Counted from the stretch's first letter, positions 9,068 to 18,352 are shown. The stretch is DNA of 64,000 nt from Paraburkholderia hospita (GCF_002902965.1 NZ_CP026106.1:1054001-1118000); one strand, 5' to 3'. A program made the numbers and translations. Notes: generated from the sequence alone by a model not told the origin.

Positions 9068-9850
9068 TTAAGCGGGTTCGCCCGACGTTTTGCCGCCGTT
9101 TTCGCGCGGCTTGCTTTCGATTTCGGCCGTGGCGCGCGCGAGGATCGCCGCGATGCGCCGCTGTTCGTCCGGCGATGCGTTGTCGCGCAACAGCAGTGCA
9201 TGTTTCAGCGCGCGCCGCGCCTGCACGAACTCGGGCAGCCAGCCGCCGTATTCGCCCGCGTCGTCGCCTGCTTCACCTTGTTGGCCCTCGCCGGCGAACG
9301 CGCGGCGCACCGAATCCATCTTGCGGGCGATATGCGACAGCTTGGCGAGCATCAGGTCGGCGCGCTCGCGGTTGCCGGCGAGGTACTCGCGGCCGGCGTC
9401 AGCGAGCGAGTAACGCTTGCGGTTGCCTTCGAGCTGCACGGTCACATAGCTGAGTTCTTCCAGATAGGTGAGCGCCGGGTAGACCATGCCGGGGCTCGGC
9501 GTGTAGAAGCCGTTCGAGCGCGCTTCGAGCGCCTTGATCAGCTCGTAGCCGTGGCGCGGCTGTTCGTCGATCAGCGCGAGCAGCAGCAGTTGCAGATCGT
9601 CGGACGTGAACTTGCGGCCGCGCGGGAAGCCGTCGCCTTCGCCGCCGAATCCTCCGCCGAAGCCGCCTCCGAACGGACCGCCGGCGCTGCCGCCGAATGG
9701 CCCGCCGTGCCGGCCGCCGCCGCGCTGATGGCGGCCGATCGCGTCTCTGAACATCTGGAAGCGTTCGTAAAAGCCGAAGAACGCGGGATCGCGGGCAAAG
9801 TCGGCGTCGCGGGTGAAGTCACGGGAAAAACGATGATGGTGATGGCGCAT
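9068..9850 (-). CDS. yqjI: PadR-family metal-responsive regulator, YqjI-like
   Basis: This 260-residue regulator begins MRHHHHR, has an Arg/His/Gly-rich stretch (about residues 40-80, with HQRGGGRHGG and repeats of GGPFGG), then a PadR winged helix: LIDEQPRHGYELIKAL and YTPSPGMVYPAL match E. coli YqjI closely. YqjI senses nickel through its His-rich N terminus and represses itself and the reductase gene yqjH; the same role is inferred here. The start at 9850 is chosen over the open frame reaching 10348 because the His cluster is the family's N terminus and the upstream part looks non-coding. The palindromic operator lies 35 bp upstream, and the reductase follows 18 bp downstream. Confidence 0.88.
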   Translation of the reverse strand: MRHHHHRFSRDFTRDADFARDPAFFGFYERFQMFRDAIGRHQRGGGRHGGPFGGSAGGPFGGGFGGGFGGEGDGFPRGRKFTSDDLQLLLLALIDEQPRHGYELIKALEARSNGFYTPSPGMVYPALTYLEELSYVTVQLEGNRKRYSLADAGREYLAGNRERADLMLAKLSHIARKMDSVRRAFAGEGQQGEAGDDAGEYGGWLPEFVQARRALKHALLLRDNASPDEQRRIAAILARATAEIESKPRENGGKTSGEPA

Positions 9851-9884
9851 GTCGGCATCTCCGAATGTCTTAAGATGTATCGTA

Positions 9885-9903
9885 AGATATATATCTAAAG
9901 ATA
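9885..9903. promoter_or_regulatory. Palindromic operator upstream of the YqjI-like regulator
   Basis: AGATATATATCT (9885-9896) is a perfect 12-bp palindrome, overlapped by a second inverted repeat TATCT-AA-AGATA (9892-9903). It is AT-rich in a GC-rich neighbourhood and lies 35 bp before the regulator start. PadR/YqjI operators are AT-rich inverted repeats, so autoregulation of the regulator-reductase operon is likely. Confidence 0.7.
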
Positions 9904-10505
9904 GTTCGTCAAGCCAAATCGCGTAGCGAACATGCTTTTCCTGAAACAGGTAACGGATAACATGAGGCTGCTTTTGCCGAGAGCCGGCCGACCAGCAAGG
10001 CGGAAATGATCGATAACGGATGTCGCAATCTACATCTTGCCCCATCGAATTGATTTTCATGTCCTGATTGAGCAACTCGTGGTGACTGGCCGGTTTGGCA
10101 TTCCTGAGCAGCCGTTGATGTCGCACCAGCGCGAGCGGCGGGATCGGGTCGGTTTCGGGCGACCGCGTCGGACAGTGACGGGCCAATGCGCGTCGTTCGA
10201 CGCTCTGCCAGTCTGGTTCCGCCCGCATCCCTGAGCGATCACTCACGGATCGGCGCCGACATCGGAAGTGTGTCGGCCAAATCAAAGCAAATGCCCTCCG
10301 CGATCTCCGCGGCGGATCACCGCGAGCGGATCCGACAAATTCACTCACTCGGCGCTGGGAAAACGTCGCTGACGCGACAGGCGTCGCTTATCGTGGCTAT
10401 GCGACCGACCATCTGCGGATAGCGAAGGGAATGAGCGGGCGAGTGCAGCACGGCGAGTTCGCCGACTCGCCGTCCCGACTCTGCTACAAGCATTCCTGCG
10501 CTTGC
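9904..10505. other. Intergenic stretch with no recognisable gene
   Basis: About 600 bp between the iron regulator and the small hydrolase. Open frames on both strands are short, have no good ribosome sites and resemble no family I know. I see no tRNA, hairpin with T run or long repeat here. Confidence 0.5.
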
Positions 10506-11195
10506 TCAGGTAACGGGCACGAACTCTCCTTCGGCGAAGAACCACGCCGACATCGTCCGTGCCAGTTCGAGCACGACCTCCGCGTCGGTCCGGCCGGAGG
10601 ACGCGCGCACGTGGAACGAATGATCTGCGTCGTCCACCACATGCAGCGTGGCGCGCGGCCCCAGCGTCTCGACGACCGACCTCAGCAGGGGAAGCTCGGC
10701 CAGCTTGTCGCGCGTGCCCTGCAGGAAGAGAATCGGCACCGTGACGTCCGTCAGGTGCCTTGCCCGCTCCACGCCGGGTGCGCCCGCCGGGTGCAGCGGG
10801 AACGCGACGAAAGCGAGGCCACGCACGTCGAGCGGGGAGATGGCTTGGGCCTGGGAGGTCATGCGGCCGCCGAACGACCTGCCGCCCGCGAAGAGTGGCA
10901 GGGCTGGCAGCCGCCGGCGGGCCTCTGCGACGGCCGCCTGAACGGCAGCATGTGCCACGGCCGGCGAGTCCACCCGCTTGGAGCCCCGCTCCATGTACGG
11001 AAACTGGTAGCGCAATGTGGCGACATTGGCCGCCGCAAGCGCGTCGGCCAATGACGACATGCCGGCATGCTGCATGCCCGCCCCGGCACCGTGCGCGAAG
11101 ACATACAGGGCTCGCGCGTCCTCCGGCACTCGGAGGAGCGCAGAGACCTTAGTGCCGTCGGGCAGTGCCAGGGAAAGCGATTCTGGGTCGTTCAT
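10506..11195 (-). CDS. Small alpha/beta hydrolase (KAT3/TEX30-like)
   Basis: This 229-residue protein matches the compact alpha/beta hydrolase family related to dienelactone hydrolases. VFAHGAGAGMQHAGM supplies the oxyanion region, the nucleophile Ser sits in GGRSFGGRM, ILFLQGTRD supplies the acid strand and ADHSFHV the catalytic His. No signal peptide or membrane helix is seen, so it is cytosolic. The start at 11195 (MNDPESL) gives the usual family length; the open frame continues to 11393 with sequence unlike the family. The substrate is unknown. It stands alone, with no operon partner. Confidence 0.85.
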   Translation of the reverse strand: MNDPESLSLALPDGTKVSALLRVPEDARALYVFAHGAGAGMQHAGMSSLADALAAANVATLRYQFPYMERGSKRVDSPAVAHAAVQAAVAEARRRLPALPLFAGGRSFGGRMTSQAQAISPLDVRGLAFVAFPLHPAGAPGVERARHLTDVTVPILFLQGTRDKLAELPLLRSVVETLGPRATLHVVDDADHSFHVRASSGRTDAEVVLELARTMSAWFFAEGEFVPVT

Positions 11196-12000
11196 CGTAT
11201 TCAGGTCGTCTCGTTGTGGCCATTGCGCCGATTCTGCATCAATGAGGCATCGGGGAGCGTTTGTGGCGACGTCCGGCAAGGCATTGCGCAGGCGGATTTT
11301 GCCAGCCGATCCATGGAGCGCGCGCCAATCGTGAACGGCGCCGCAGGCGCGATGTGTCGGTTGACGACCGCAAGCCCGACGGCGTAATTGCACGCCTGCA
11401 TCATTGTCAGCGAGCTGTTACGACACTGCAATCAGCGTCAAAGGAAGTTCTTGAAGGGCAGTTCATTTGTTCATTTAGCTGCCTCTCTGGAAGAGCATGT
11501 CCGGCTGCAGAAAGTTCTGGGTTCGGCCATGAGCGGCCGCCCAAGGTCGTCGCCCAGTTTTGATGGCCCAGACCTCGTCCGCCCTTGCTGAAGGGCCGCT
11601 CTCCGGCGAGCGAATTGCGGATGGCACCGCCTCAACCCGGCCATGAGCAGCCGTTCGTCGAAGCACCGACTTTGTCATTCAAGCGGCCGCTTGGCTCGAA
11701 CAACGGCCTCTCATGCACGCGATGAACACAGCCCGGACGACAACGCGAGCGATCCAGACGTAAGCCGCAGCAGGCACAGCGCAGCTGTACCAATAAGCGC
11801 GACCGGTGATCGCGTTTTGACTCCAGCTTCGCCTGGGGTCCGTCCTCGCGCTGATCAAGATTATTAATTAACCCGACCGCATTCGGAACGGCCACATGGC
11901 GACCGATCGTACCGATGTCAGTCACGCTGAGCGAACGAGCTGCGCAGCCAATACTCGGGAACCGCAATGGCGGCGGCGATCGAAAACAATACACCGCCAT
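11196..12000. other. Gene-poor stretch upstream of the tandem repeat
   Basis: About 800 bp without a supported gene. Frames on both strands are short and unlike known families. The composition, with repeated words such as GCCGTTCGTCGAAG and GCGGCCGCTTGG, resembles the decayed sequence often found around Burkholderia transposase remnants; similar words occur near 27.8 kb and 53.8 kb. Confidence 0.4.
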
Positions 12001-12062
12001 AAGGCCATAAGGTCATAAGGTCATAAGGTCATAAGGTCATAAGGTCATAAGGTCATAAGGCC
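12001..12062. repeat. 8-bp tandem repeat array
   Basis: Seven units of AAGGYCAT in a row (one AAGGCCAT followed by six AAGGTCAT), with a partial eighth unit AAGGCC. The array lies just before the IS110 remnant and in no supported gene. Because the unit is 8 bp, gain or loss of a unit would shift any reading frame crossing it. It is a likely site of strand slippage. Confidence 0.95.
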
Positions 12063-12149
12063 GCAGATTGCCGAGTATCTGCCTGAACGCCTGCCCTTCG
12101 GCGGCCAATACGTCTCCTCCGAAGGACGCGGCAATCATCGGCTTTTCCT

Positions 12150-12519
12150 GGTCGGTCAAATCGCCGGGCGTTTGTCGAATTACAGCCAGCGTGGAAACCG
12201 GAACCATCTCGCGCTTTACCGGGGTCGGCAATTTCAGTTCGTACCGCCGCTGTGTGGACAGCCGGCGCGAAAGCAACAGCAGGAAGAAAGGCGAAGGCAA
12301 CACAAAGAACGGCAACAACTATCTGGCATGGGCATTTGTCGAGGCGGCCAACTTCGCCATACGTTCGAGCCCCGAAGCCAGGCGCTTTTACGAGCGCAAG
12401 AAACGCGCACGTAACAGCATTGTTGGGATCAAGGCGCTGACGCACAAGCTGGCGCGCGCCCGCTATCACATGCTTCGAGAGCACACAAGCCCTTTGACGT
12501 AGAGCGCTGCTTTGGTTAA
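12150..12519 (+). pseudogene. IS110-family transposase, C-terminal remnant
   Basis: The frame contains the conserved C-terminal part of an IS110-type DEDD transposase: GVGNFSSYRRCV, GEGNTKNGN, YLAWAFVEAANFAIR and IKALTHKLARARYHML. The first half of the gene is missing. Near the end the frame is broken; the proper ending PFDVERCFG stop (TAA at 12517) is found one frame over, after the apparent stop at 12500. It is a dead fragment. Confidence 0.8.
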
Positions 12520-12873
12520 AAGGCGGTGCGAAGGGAACGAGCCCAGTACCGCGACTGGTGAAAAGCCATGGTTCTGATTGGGTCTTCCTTTTTTGCTCCG
12601 CCTCCTGTTTGCAGATGACCGGTCGCCCAGACAATGAGCCACGCTTGACTGGCGTTGCGCAGGCAACAGCCACGGTTCTGAAACCCATAGGACCTTGTCT
12701 GGCACCAACGTTTCTCTAAGGCGGCGCCGCCGCCAGGGCGGTCGACAATTCATCGCCGATCGCTTGATCCCGATGGGTGTCTGGTGCGATCCGGTTCGCA
12801 ACCATCTGAGAGAAAACGGAGGCGATACCAGCCCCTGCAGGCAGCCGCAACAGGGGATAATGGAAGGAATTTC

Positions 12874-12921
12874 GCCAGATTGCCATGACGATGCTTATTT
12901 TCATCGTCATGGCAATCCGGC
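12874..12921. repeat. 20-bp inverted repeat, possible head-to-head IS ends
   Basis: Arms 12874-12893 and 12902-12921 are reverse complements with one mismatch (core GATTGCCATGACGATG), separated by 8 bp of AT-rich sequence. No run of T follows on either strand, so it is not an ordinary terminator. Its place between two transposase remnants suggests abutted element ends. The rest of 12520-13012 holds no gene that I can support. Confidence 0.7.
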
Positions 12922-13012
12922 GATGGGGAAGATTCGTACCTTGACTTCGGCCGACTAATGGGTGTCGCGGTAGGGCGATCTGGGCGAGCGACAACGATAT
13001 GATGAGGATTGC

Positions 13013-13667
13013 TTATATCGCCAGCGAGTAGAATTGCTGGGGGACCGAGGGCTTGAGTTTTCCTGCGTCGTTCATCTGCCCCTTGGCGATCGTATGCATG
13101 AGTTTAATGGCGCTCAACAAGATGCGGGCACAGCGAAAATCCTTGAATCCGAACATGGACCGGGTACGGCGCTTGATCGCCCGGTGGTCTTGTTCCATGA
13201 TATTGTTGAGATACTTGGTCTGACGGATCTTAATGGGCGTCTCACGCTCGGCGTTCACCGCGTGCAGCCCGGCCAGACTGGCTCCGCTCGTGTCGATGGT
13301 TACGGTTTTGGGCGCGCCATTCTGATCGATGGCCCTCTCGAAGTACCGTCGCGCCGCTTCCTTGTCCCGCTTGCCTCGCAGCAGGAAGTCAACCGTGTTG
13401 CCGCCTTTGTCGACGGCGCGGTAGAGATACTTCCATGTGCCCGGACCTTCACATAGGTCTCGTCGACACGCCAGCTCTTGCCGACCGGGCGCTTGCAGCG
13501 GCGGAACGCCTTTTCAAGCACCGGCAGAAGCTTGATCGCCCATCGGTGCACGGTCGAATGATCGACCGCGATTCCGCGTTCGGCTATCGGAACAAGCGCT
13601 TTCATTGTCGTTCACATCATTCTGTAAGGTCCTGCAGCATGCCAGCCTTCGTTATTGCGACAGAACC
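13013..13667 (-). pseudogene. IS6-family element remnant with broken transposase
   Basis: Two frames together give most of an IS6-type transposase: AVDHSTVHRWAIKLLPVLEK and SWRVDETYVKV in one (13605-13440), then the downstream part in another, ending QTKYLNNIMEQDHRAIKRR, a FRCARILLS stretch and QQFYSLAI at 13013. The frame shifts near 13440. The first 35 or so residues of the usual protein are missing. The right-hand terminal repeat is recognisable at 13655-13667, read on the minus strand as GGTTCTGTCGCAA; no matching left end is found beside the stop codon. The element is therefore immobile on its own. Confidence 0.85.
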
Positions 13668-13669
13668 AT

Positions 13670-14941
13670 CTAGTGTTCATTTCTGACCCGATTCAATGTA
13701 AGCGCGAGCAGGCTCGCCGCTCCGGAGACCATGAGATACCACGCGGCTGATTGTCGCCAACCCGCCCACGCGTCCAATGACGCGACCACTAACGGTGCCG
13801 TTCCGCCGAAAAGCGCGACGCCAGTAGCGTACGCGAGGGAAAGCGTCAGCGCACGATGCCGCCGAGGGAACATCAGAATAATCTCAATGATGGTTGGCCC
13901 CCCGGCAAGCGCAGAAAGTCCCGAGAACAATACGATTACCGCGAGCAGAGATACATCGTGTCTGAAAATCTCAGCAACATGGAACGCAGGCAACGCAACC
14001 AGCACGGTGGACAGTCTTGCAAACGCGATGATTGGGGTTCTTCCGAGTCGATCAGATAGCCACCCGCCGACCACGGACATCACAACGCTTGTCAGGCCGA
14101 CCGCGACCGTCGCGACGGCGGTGAATCCGTGCGTTGGCATGACGTTGCCGACGCCGAACGTCGCGGTGTACGTTGCCATATAGGTTGGCACCGTCCCACC
14201 AAAAATGAAAACGATAGCCAGCAGCCATTGCTTCCGCAAGCCAAGCAGGACTGTTCGGGACGGAGAGCTTTCAGCTGGATCGATCTGATCTTCGGGGATG
14301 CGCCGACGCAAATACATCTGCAACGGAAACATTGCACTTGCCAAGACAAAGGGGATCCGCCATCCCCATGTCTCGAGAGCGCCGGGCGGCACCGTATGCA
14401 AAATTGCAATTCCGCATAGCCCGGAAGCGACGAGTGCCAGTCCCTGTCCAGCCATGAGCCATCCGGCACATGTTGAACGACTTTTAGGAATGCAGATCTC
14501 CAGCAGGAGCGAGGCGGAGACCCCCAATTCTGCGCCGATCGCCAGACCTTGGATGAACCTCGCAAAAAGGACAAGCAACGGCGCTAAGAGACCCAGCGTC
14601 GAATAGCTTGGCACAACGGCTATGCCGAGCGTTCCGATTGTCACCAAAAGAGCCGTTAGCAGAAAAGCCGGCTTCCGCCCGGTGGTATCGGCGTGCCTTC
14701 CGATCAGGATTGCACCAAGCGGGCGGGCTAAGAAGCCGGCAGCAAACACTCCGAACGAAAATATGGAACTCGACGCACCGAGCGACGAGGGGAAAAAACA
14801 TCTGTTTATGAATGTGATGAAGGTCGCATAAGAAAAGTAATCGAAAAATTCGATGGCATTAGCGATGACGACGGTCGCCGCTATCTGGAACTGATTGTGG
14901 CGAGTCGAGGCGTGTTGGGCGCTCTGGGAAACAGTAGGCAT
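13670..14941 (-). CDS. MFS transporter of the metabolite:proton symporter (MHS) family
   Basis: This 423-residue membrane protein has twelve hydrophobic segments and the MHS family's hallmarks: IANAIEFFDYFSYAT in helix 1, FLARPLGAILIGRHADTTGRK in helix 2 and its loop, and FARFIQGLAIGAELG in helix 4. Relatives (ShiA, KgtP, ProP, citrate transporters) import organic acids or betaines with protons. The second-half loop motif appears as GWLSDRLGRTP. It stands immediately beside the IS6 remnant, whose right end lies 3 bp beyond the stop codon. The substrate is unknown; the sensor kinase gene 73 bp away on the same strand could regulate or follow it. Confidence 0.9.
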   Translation of the reverse strand: MPTVSQSAQHASTRHNQFQIAATVVIANAIEFFDYFSYATFITFINRCFFPSSLGASSSIFSFGVFAAGFLARPLGAILIGRHADTTGRKPAFLLTALLVTIGTLGIAVVPSYSTLGLLAPLLVLFARFIQGLAIGAELGVSASLLLEICIPKSRSTCAGWLMAGQGLALVASGLCGIAILHTVPPGALETWGWRIPFVLASAMFPLQMYLRRRIPEDQIDPAESSPSRTVLLGLRKQWLLAIVFIFGGTVPTYMATYTATFGVGNVMPTHGFTAVATVAVGLTSVVMSVVGGWLSDRLGRTPIIAFARLSTVLVALPAFHVAEIFRHDVSLLAVIVLFSGLSALAGGPTIIEIILMFPRRHRALTLSLAYATGVALFGGTAPLVVASLDAWAGWRQSAAWYLMVSGAASLLALTLNRVRNEH

Positions 14942-15014
14942 GCAAGGCTATTTGCGCAGCGCGCTGCAATGACGGTTCGAACGTAAGCGGACAGACAACT
15001 CTTCGCTTGCGAAT

Positions 15015-16304
15015 CTAGGCCGGGTTGGAATATCGGATTCGGTCGGTGTTGGCGGCGGAATGATCCGAGCGCAACAATGTGAAGCTTATGCTCGTGCCGG
15101 TTGCACCCGTCGATGCGACCCAGATCTTTCCGCCGTGGGATTCGACAATCGATTTGCAGAGGGCGAGCCCCAACCCCATACCCTCGCGCTTTGTGCTCAG
15201 GAACGGCTGGAAGACATCGTCCGGATTGGCTGCCTTTATCCCCCCGCCTGAATCGACGACTTCAAAGACGGTGTGCGTCATGCTAAACGCCATCGCGCGA
15301 ATTTCGACGGATCCGGCTTCGTCTCCGTTCGCCGCCAATATGGCATGTATGCTGTTGATAACCAGATTGGTCAGAATCTGCTGTACATGGATCCGGTCGG
15401 CGAAGGCGGTCGCCCCTCGTTCGACGTTCTTGTGCAACAGAATGTTGTTCGCGTTCGCTTCAGACGAAACGAGCGTCAGCACGGAATCGACGACTTCGTC
15501 ACAGTCAAGGCTTTGCGCTTCAATTGGCGCGCCGCCAAGGAAGCTGCGGAGCCTACGACAGATCTCGCTCGTGTCGTCAGCCCAGCGGGTCGCGTTTAGC
15601 AAGGTGGCGAGGGCTTCGTCGACATTGGGCTGTGAGCGAGATAACCAGCGAATAGCGGCGTCTATACCAGTTCGGATCGCTGCGAGTGGCTGTCCGATCT
15701 CGTGGGTAATTGAGGCGACGAGCTGTCCGGCCATCGACACGCGAGCTGTATGTGCCATTTCCGCCCGAAGCGCTTCCAGCCGCCTGGTATTCTCCTTGTG
15801 TTCTGTGACGTCGAATGCGTAAAAGTGGAGGCGACCGTACCTCTCGGCGTCATCTGGCAGTGCGCAGCGCCATACTATGGGAACCTTGCGGCCGGCGAGC
15901 GATGTCAGCGTTCGTTCGCCCTGGCATGATGCGAGCCCGTCAAACATTGCCCGTAGGACCTGCGAGTTGCTAAACCGATCGGCCGGTAGAAGTTTACGCG
16001 CATGCGCGAAGAAGACTTCCTTCGAGGCGGCATCGAAAAGCGCCAACGTGGCATCGTTCGCATCGACGAATCCGTGGAGGTCGCGAAGCTCATCGATAAG
16101 ACCAGGATTTTCTTCGAAGTATCCGTCCAGATCGACAACGCCTGCCTTCTTGAGGGAACTCAACCTTTGTTGGATACCCGACCAGTCTTCGACAAGAATC
16201 GGGATAGGAGCATTTCGGAAAAGATCGTCCGATGCCCCATTTCCTGAAGCCTCGCTGTTGGCATTGGCCGGTCGTGGTTGCACGTCGCTTACCGCAGGTT
16301 CCAT
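15015..16304 (-). CDS. Cytosolic PAS-type sensor histidine kinase, FixL-like
   Basis: This 429-residue kinase has no membrane segment. Residues 30-170 look like a PAS sensor region (FVDANDATLALFDAASKEVF and a C-terminal FYAFDVTEHKE). The dimerisation domain carries the acceptor His201 in ASITHEIGQPL, the FixL/DctB-type H-box, and the ATPase domain has an N box (TNLVINSIHAIL), G1 DSGGGI, FQPFLSTK and G2 GMGLGLALCKSIVESHGG. Its natural partner is a FixJ-type regulator; one lies at 17450-18106 on the other strand, separated by a decayed gene. The signal is unknown, though such kinases in Burkholderia often sense redox state or aromatic compounds. The start has only a weak ribosome site. Confidence 0.9.
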   Translation of the reverse strand: MEPAVSDVQPRPANANSEASGNGASDDLFRNAPIPILVEDWSGIQQRLSSLKKAGVVDLDGYFEENPGLIDELRDLHGFVDANDATLALFDAASKEVFFAHARKLLPADRFSNSQVLRAMFDGLASCQGERTLTSLAGRKVPIVWRCALPDDAERYGRLHFYAFDVTEHKENTRRLEALRAEMAHTARVSMAGQLVASITHEIGQPLAAIRTGIDAAIRWLSRSQPNVDEALATLLNATRWADDTSEICRRLRSFLGGAPIEAQSLDCDEVVDSVLTLVSSEANANNILLHKNVERGATAFADRIHVQQILTNLVINSIHAILAANGDEAGSVEIRAMAFSMTHTVFEVVDSGGGIKAANPDDVFQPFLSTKREGMGLGLALCKSIVESHGGKIWVASTGATGTSISFTLLRSDHSAANTDRIRYSNPA

Positions 16305-16480
16305 GTATACCGTCCGAAAGCGTGCCGGGGGGAACAGACGGCCCGGTGCTGGTTATCCCATGTCTCCGGTGGTCGTTCGGCGGGGATTATACAAGGTCAA
16401 AATTTCTCGCCAAATCAAGGTCCCAAATGGGAAAGACTAGCGTGAGCCACAAGGCTCGAATCGGCTGACAACGGGCAGGC

Positions 16481-16510
16481 GGCGACGAGCCGAACGGTTC
16501 GTCGCCTTTT
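16481..16510 (+). terminator. Terminator-like hairpin with no gene upstream
   Basis: Arms GGCGACGAGCC (16481-16491) and GGTTCGTCGCC (16496-16506) pair with one G-T wobble around a GAAC loop, followed by TTTT. It is oriented for the plus strand, yet no plus-strand gene precedes it, so it may be left over from a deleted gene. Confidence 0.6.
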
Positions 16511-16635
16511 ACATTTACGTAAGGAGAGTGTCAGCTCGGTCGTTTTTCGCTGCCCAGTTCTGACAGCAGCGGGCGGGCATAGCGGTCGCCGGCCGCTGCG
16601 CCGTTCGGCACGGCCGATTCAATGTCTGCGAGGTC

Positions 16636-17370
16636 CTAGGCGTCGAGCGTGAAAGTTAGCGCACCTAGGGCTTCGGCCAATTGCTCGCGCCTACGTGCGC
16701 CAACAAGCGGGACGAAGTCAATGCCTTGTGCAGCGACCCACGCGATAGCAAGCTGAACGGACCGTGCCCCCTTGCGATCGGCAACTTTCCGCAGAGCGTC
16801 GACGAGCGACAAATTGTGCGCTACGTTTTCACCCTGGAACCGCGGGCTGACAGTACGTAAGTCGTTGCTGCCAGGACCCGGTCTCCAATGTTCACTGATG
16901 AGCCCTCGCGACAGCACACCATACGCGGCGGTCCCGATGCCCAGCGAGCGGCATGGCTCGAGGATCCCGTCTTCGATACCGCGCGAAATCAGTGAATATT
17001 CAATCTGCAAATCGCTGACCGGATGCACAGCCGCACTGTGCGGATCGACTCTTGGCCCACTTCGGAGAGGCCGACATGCCGCCCGACGCCGGTTGTCACA
17101 AGATCGGCGATTGCTCCAATCGTGTCCTCAATTGACACCGTCGCATCCAGTCGCGCGGGGCCGTAAACATCAATATGGTCGCGGCCAGGCCGTTGGAGGG
17201 AATATGTAACGAAGTTGCGTACAGTTGCCGGCGGCCGTCATAGCCGTGCGAACCCCCTTTGGATCGCGCAGCGCACCGAATTTCACGCTGATGGGTACAT
17301 TGTCGCGGCGAGACGGCGGAAGCGTGGACAACGCATCCCGGATCAGCATCTGATTTGCCCGACGCCATAA
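16636..17370 (-). pseudogene. Aldo/keto reductase, decayed
   Basis: The 3' part (17028-16636) is open and reads as the C-terminal half of an NADPH-dependent aldo/keto reductase: LQIEYSLISRGIE, LGIGTAAYGVLSRGL, then SVQLAIAWVAAQG and FVPLVGARRREQL, which bind the cofactor phosphate in this family. Upstream the matching parts (YGPARLDATVSIEDTIGAI, TTGVGRHVGLSEVGP, VPISVKFGALRDP) are spread over several frames, so there are at least two frameshifts, and the first quarter with the catalytic Asp-Tyr is missing. It lies between the FixL-like kinase and the FixJ-like regulator and may once have been their target. Confidence 0.8.
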
Positions 17371-17449
17371 TAGTTGCCGGTAGCCGACTTTTTGGTTTGT
17401 TATCTTCAGCGGCTTACCGGTCAGTCGCCCACCAGAAGGGGATTGTTAA

Positions 17450-18106
17450 ATGAAGAATCAAGAGGGTAGTGGCTTGATTGTGCGAGAGCAAGTCGTCTAC
17501 ATCGTTGAAGACGAACCCGCGATGCGCGAGGCCGTGACCACTTTACTACGTTCGGTCGACTTCGACGTCTGCGCGTTCGCGACAGCACGTGAGTTCTTCG
17601 AATGCTCGCGACCGGACGTCCCAAGCTGTCTGATCCTTGATGTCCGTCTGCAAGGCCAGAGTGGTCTTTCGGTGCAGGACCAGATAGTGGAAAGCGGAAT
17701 CGACATTCCGATTATTTTCATGACAGCTCATGGCGACATCGCGATGACCGTCAAAGCCATGAAATCGGGTGCTGCGGATTTCCTGGCGAAGCCGTTTCGT
17801 GATCAAGACATCCTGGATGCCGTTGAAAGGGCATTACGGACCGATGAGAGCCGTCGCGCCAAGGAACATGCATTCTCTCGGCTGCGGAAACGCTACGAAT
17901 CGCTTACCCCCCGGGAGCGAGAGATCATTGCATTAGTCGCGTCCGGATTACAAAACAAACAGATCGCCGCGCATTTGGGTCTGAGCGAGATCACGGTGAA
18001 GGTCCATCGGGGTCACGCAATGCAAAAGATGGATTCTCGTTCGATCGCCGACTTTGTCCTCAAAGCAAAGGCGCTTGGCGTTGCTGGCGGCAACGAGCGC
18101 GCCTGA
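17450..18106 (+). CDS. FixJ-family response regulator (receiver plus LuxR-type HTH)
   Basis: This 218-residue regulator has a receiver domain (residues 13-125) with the phosphorylated Asp64 in LILDVRL, acidic pocket EDE at 20-22, Thr92 and Lys114 in LAKPF, then a LuxR-type helix-turn-helix beginning LTPREREIIALVASG with SEITVKVHRG as recognition region. FixJ proteins activate transcription once phosphorylated by a FixL-type kinase; the kinase at 15015-16304 is the obvious candidate. The ATG follows AGAAGGGG by a short spacer. It closely resembles the regulator at 36395-37069. Confidence 0.93.
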   Translation: MKNQEGSGLIVREQVVYIVEDEPAMREAVTTLLRSVDFDVCAFATAREFFECSRPDVPSCLILDVRLQGQSGLSVQDQIVESGIDIPIIFMTAHGDIAMTVKAMKSGAADFLAKPFRDQDILDAVERALRTDESRRAKEHAFSRLRKRYESLTPREREIIALVASGLQNKQIAAHLGLSEITVKVHRGHAMQKMDSRSIADFVLKAKALGVAGGNERA

Positions 18107-18352
18107 GCGTCCAGAAAATCGCTCGTGCAGCGCTCTTGACTGGGAAACTGCAGTTTTGCGGGGTGATCCTTTCGTATATTCCTTCCATTCCTGGTTACGA
18201 TGAGTGCGCGGTACAGCTTGCCCATACACTCCGTCAGGAACTAGCGGCAGGCGCATCAAGCGGTCTTCGAAGACTTCCGCAATGAACGCATCGCTGTTCG
18301 CTCTGGTATTTGAACACGCATCGGTGCATGGTACGGGGTGATGGCGGATTGC

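Noticed and set aside
7946..9898. Plus-strand frame of 650 codons
   Set aside because: It runs antisense to three well-recognised genes (MFS, ferric-chelate reductase, PadR regulator) and its product resembles nothing.
12037..12318. Minus-strand frame across the tandem repeat (DQEKPMIAASFGGDVLAAEG)
   Set aside because: The short stretch looked somewhat enzyme-like, but it lies antisense to the IS110 remnant and ends in the repeat, and I could not tie it to a family.
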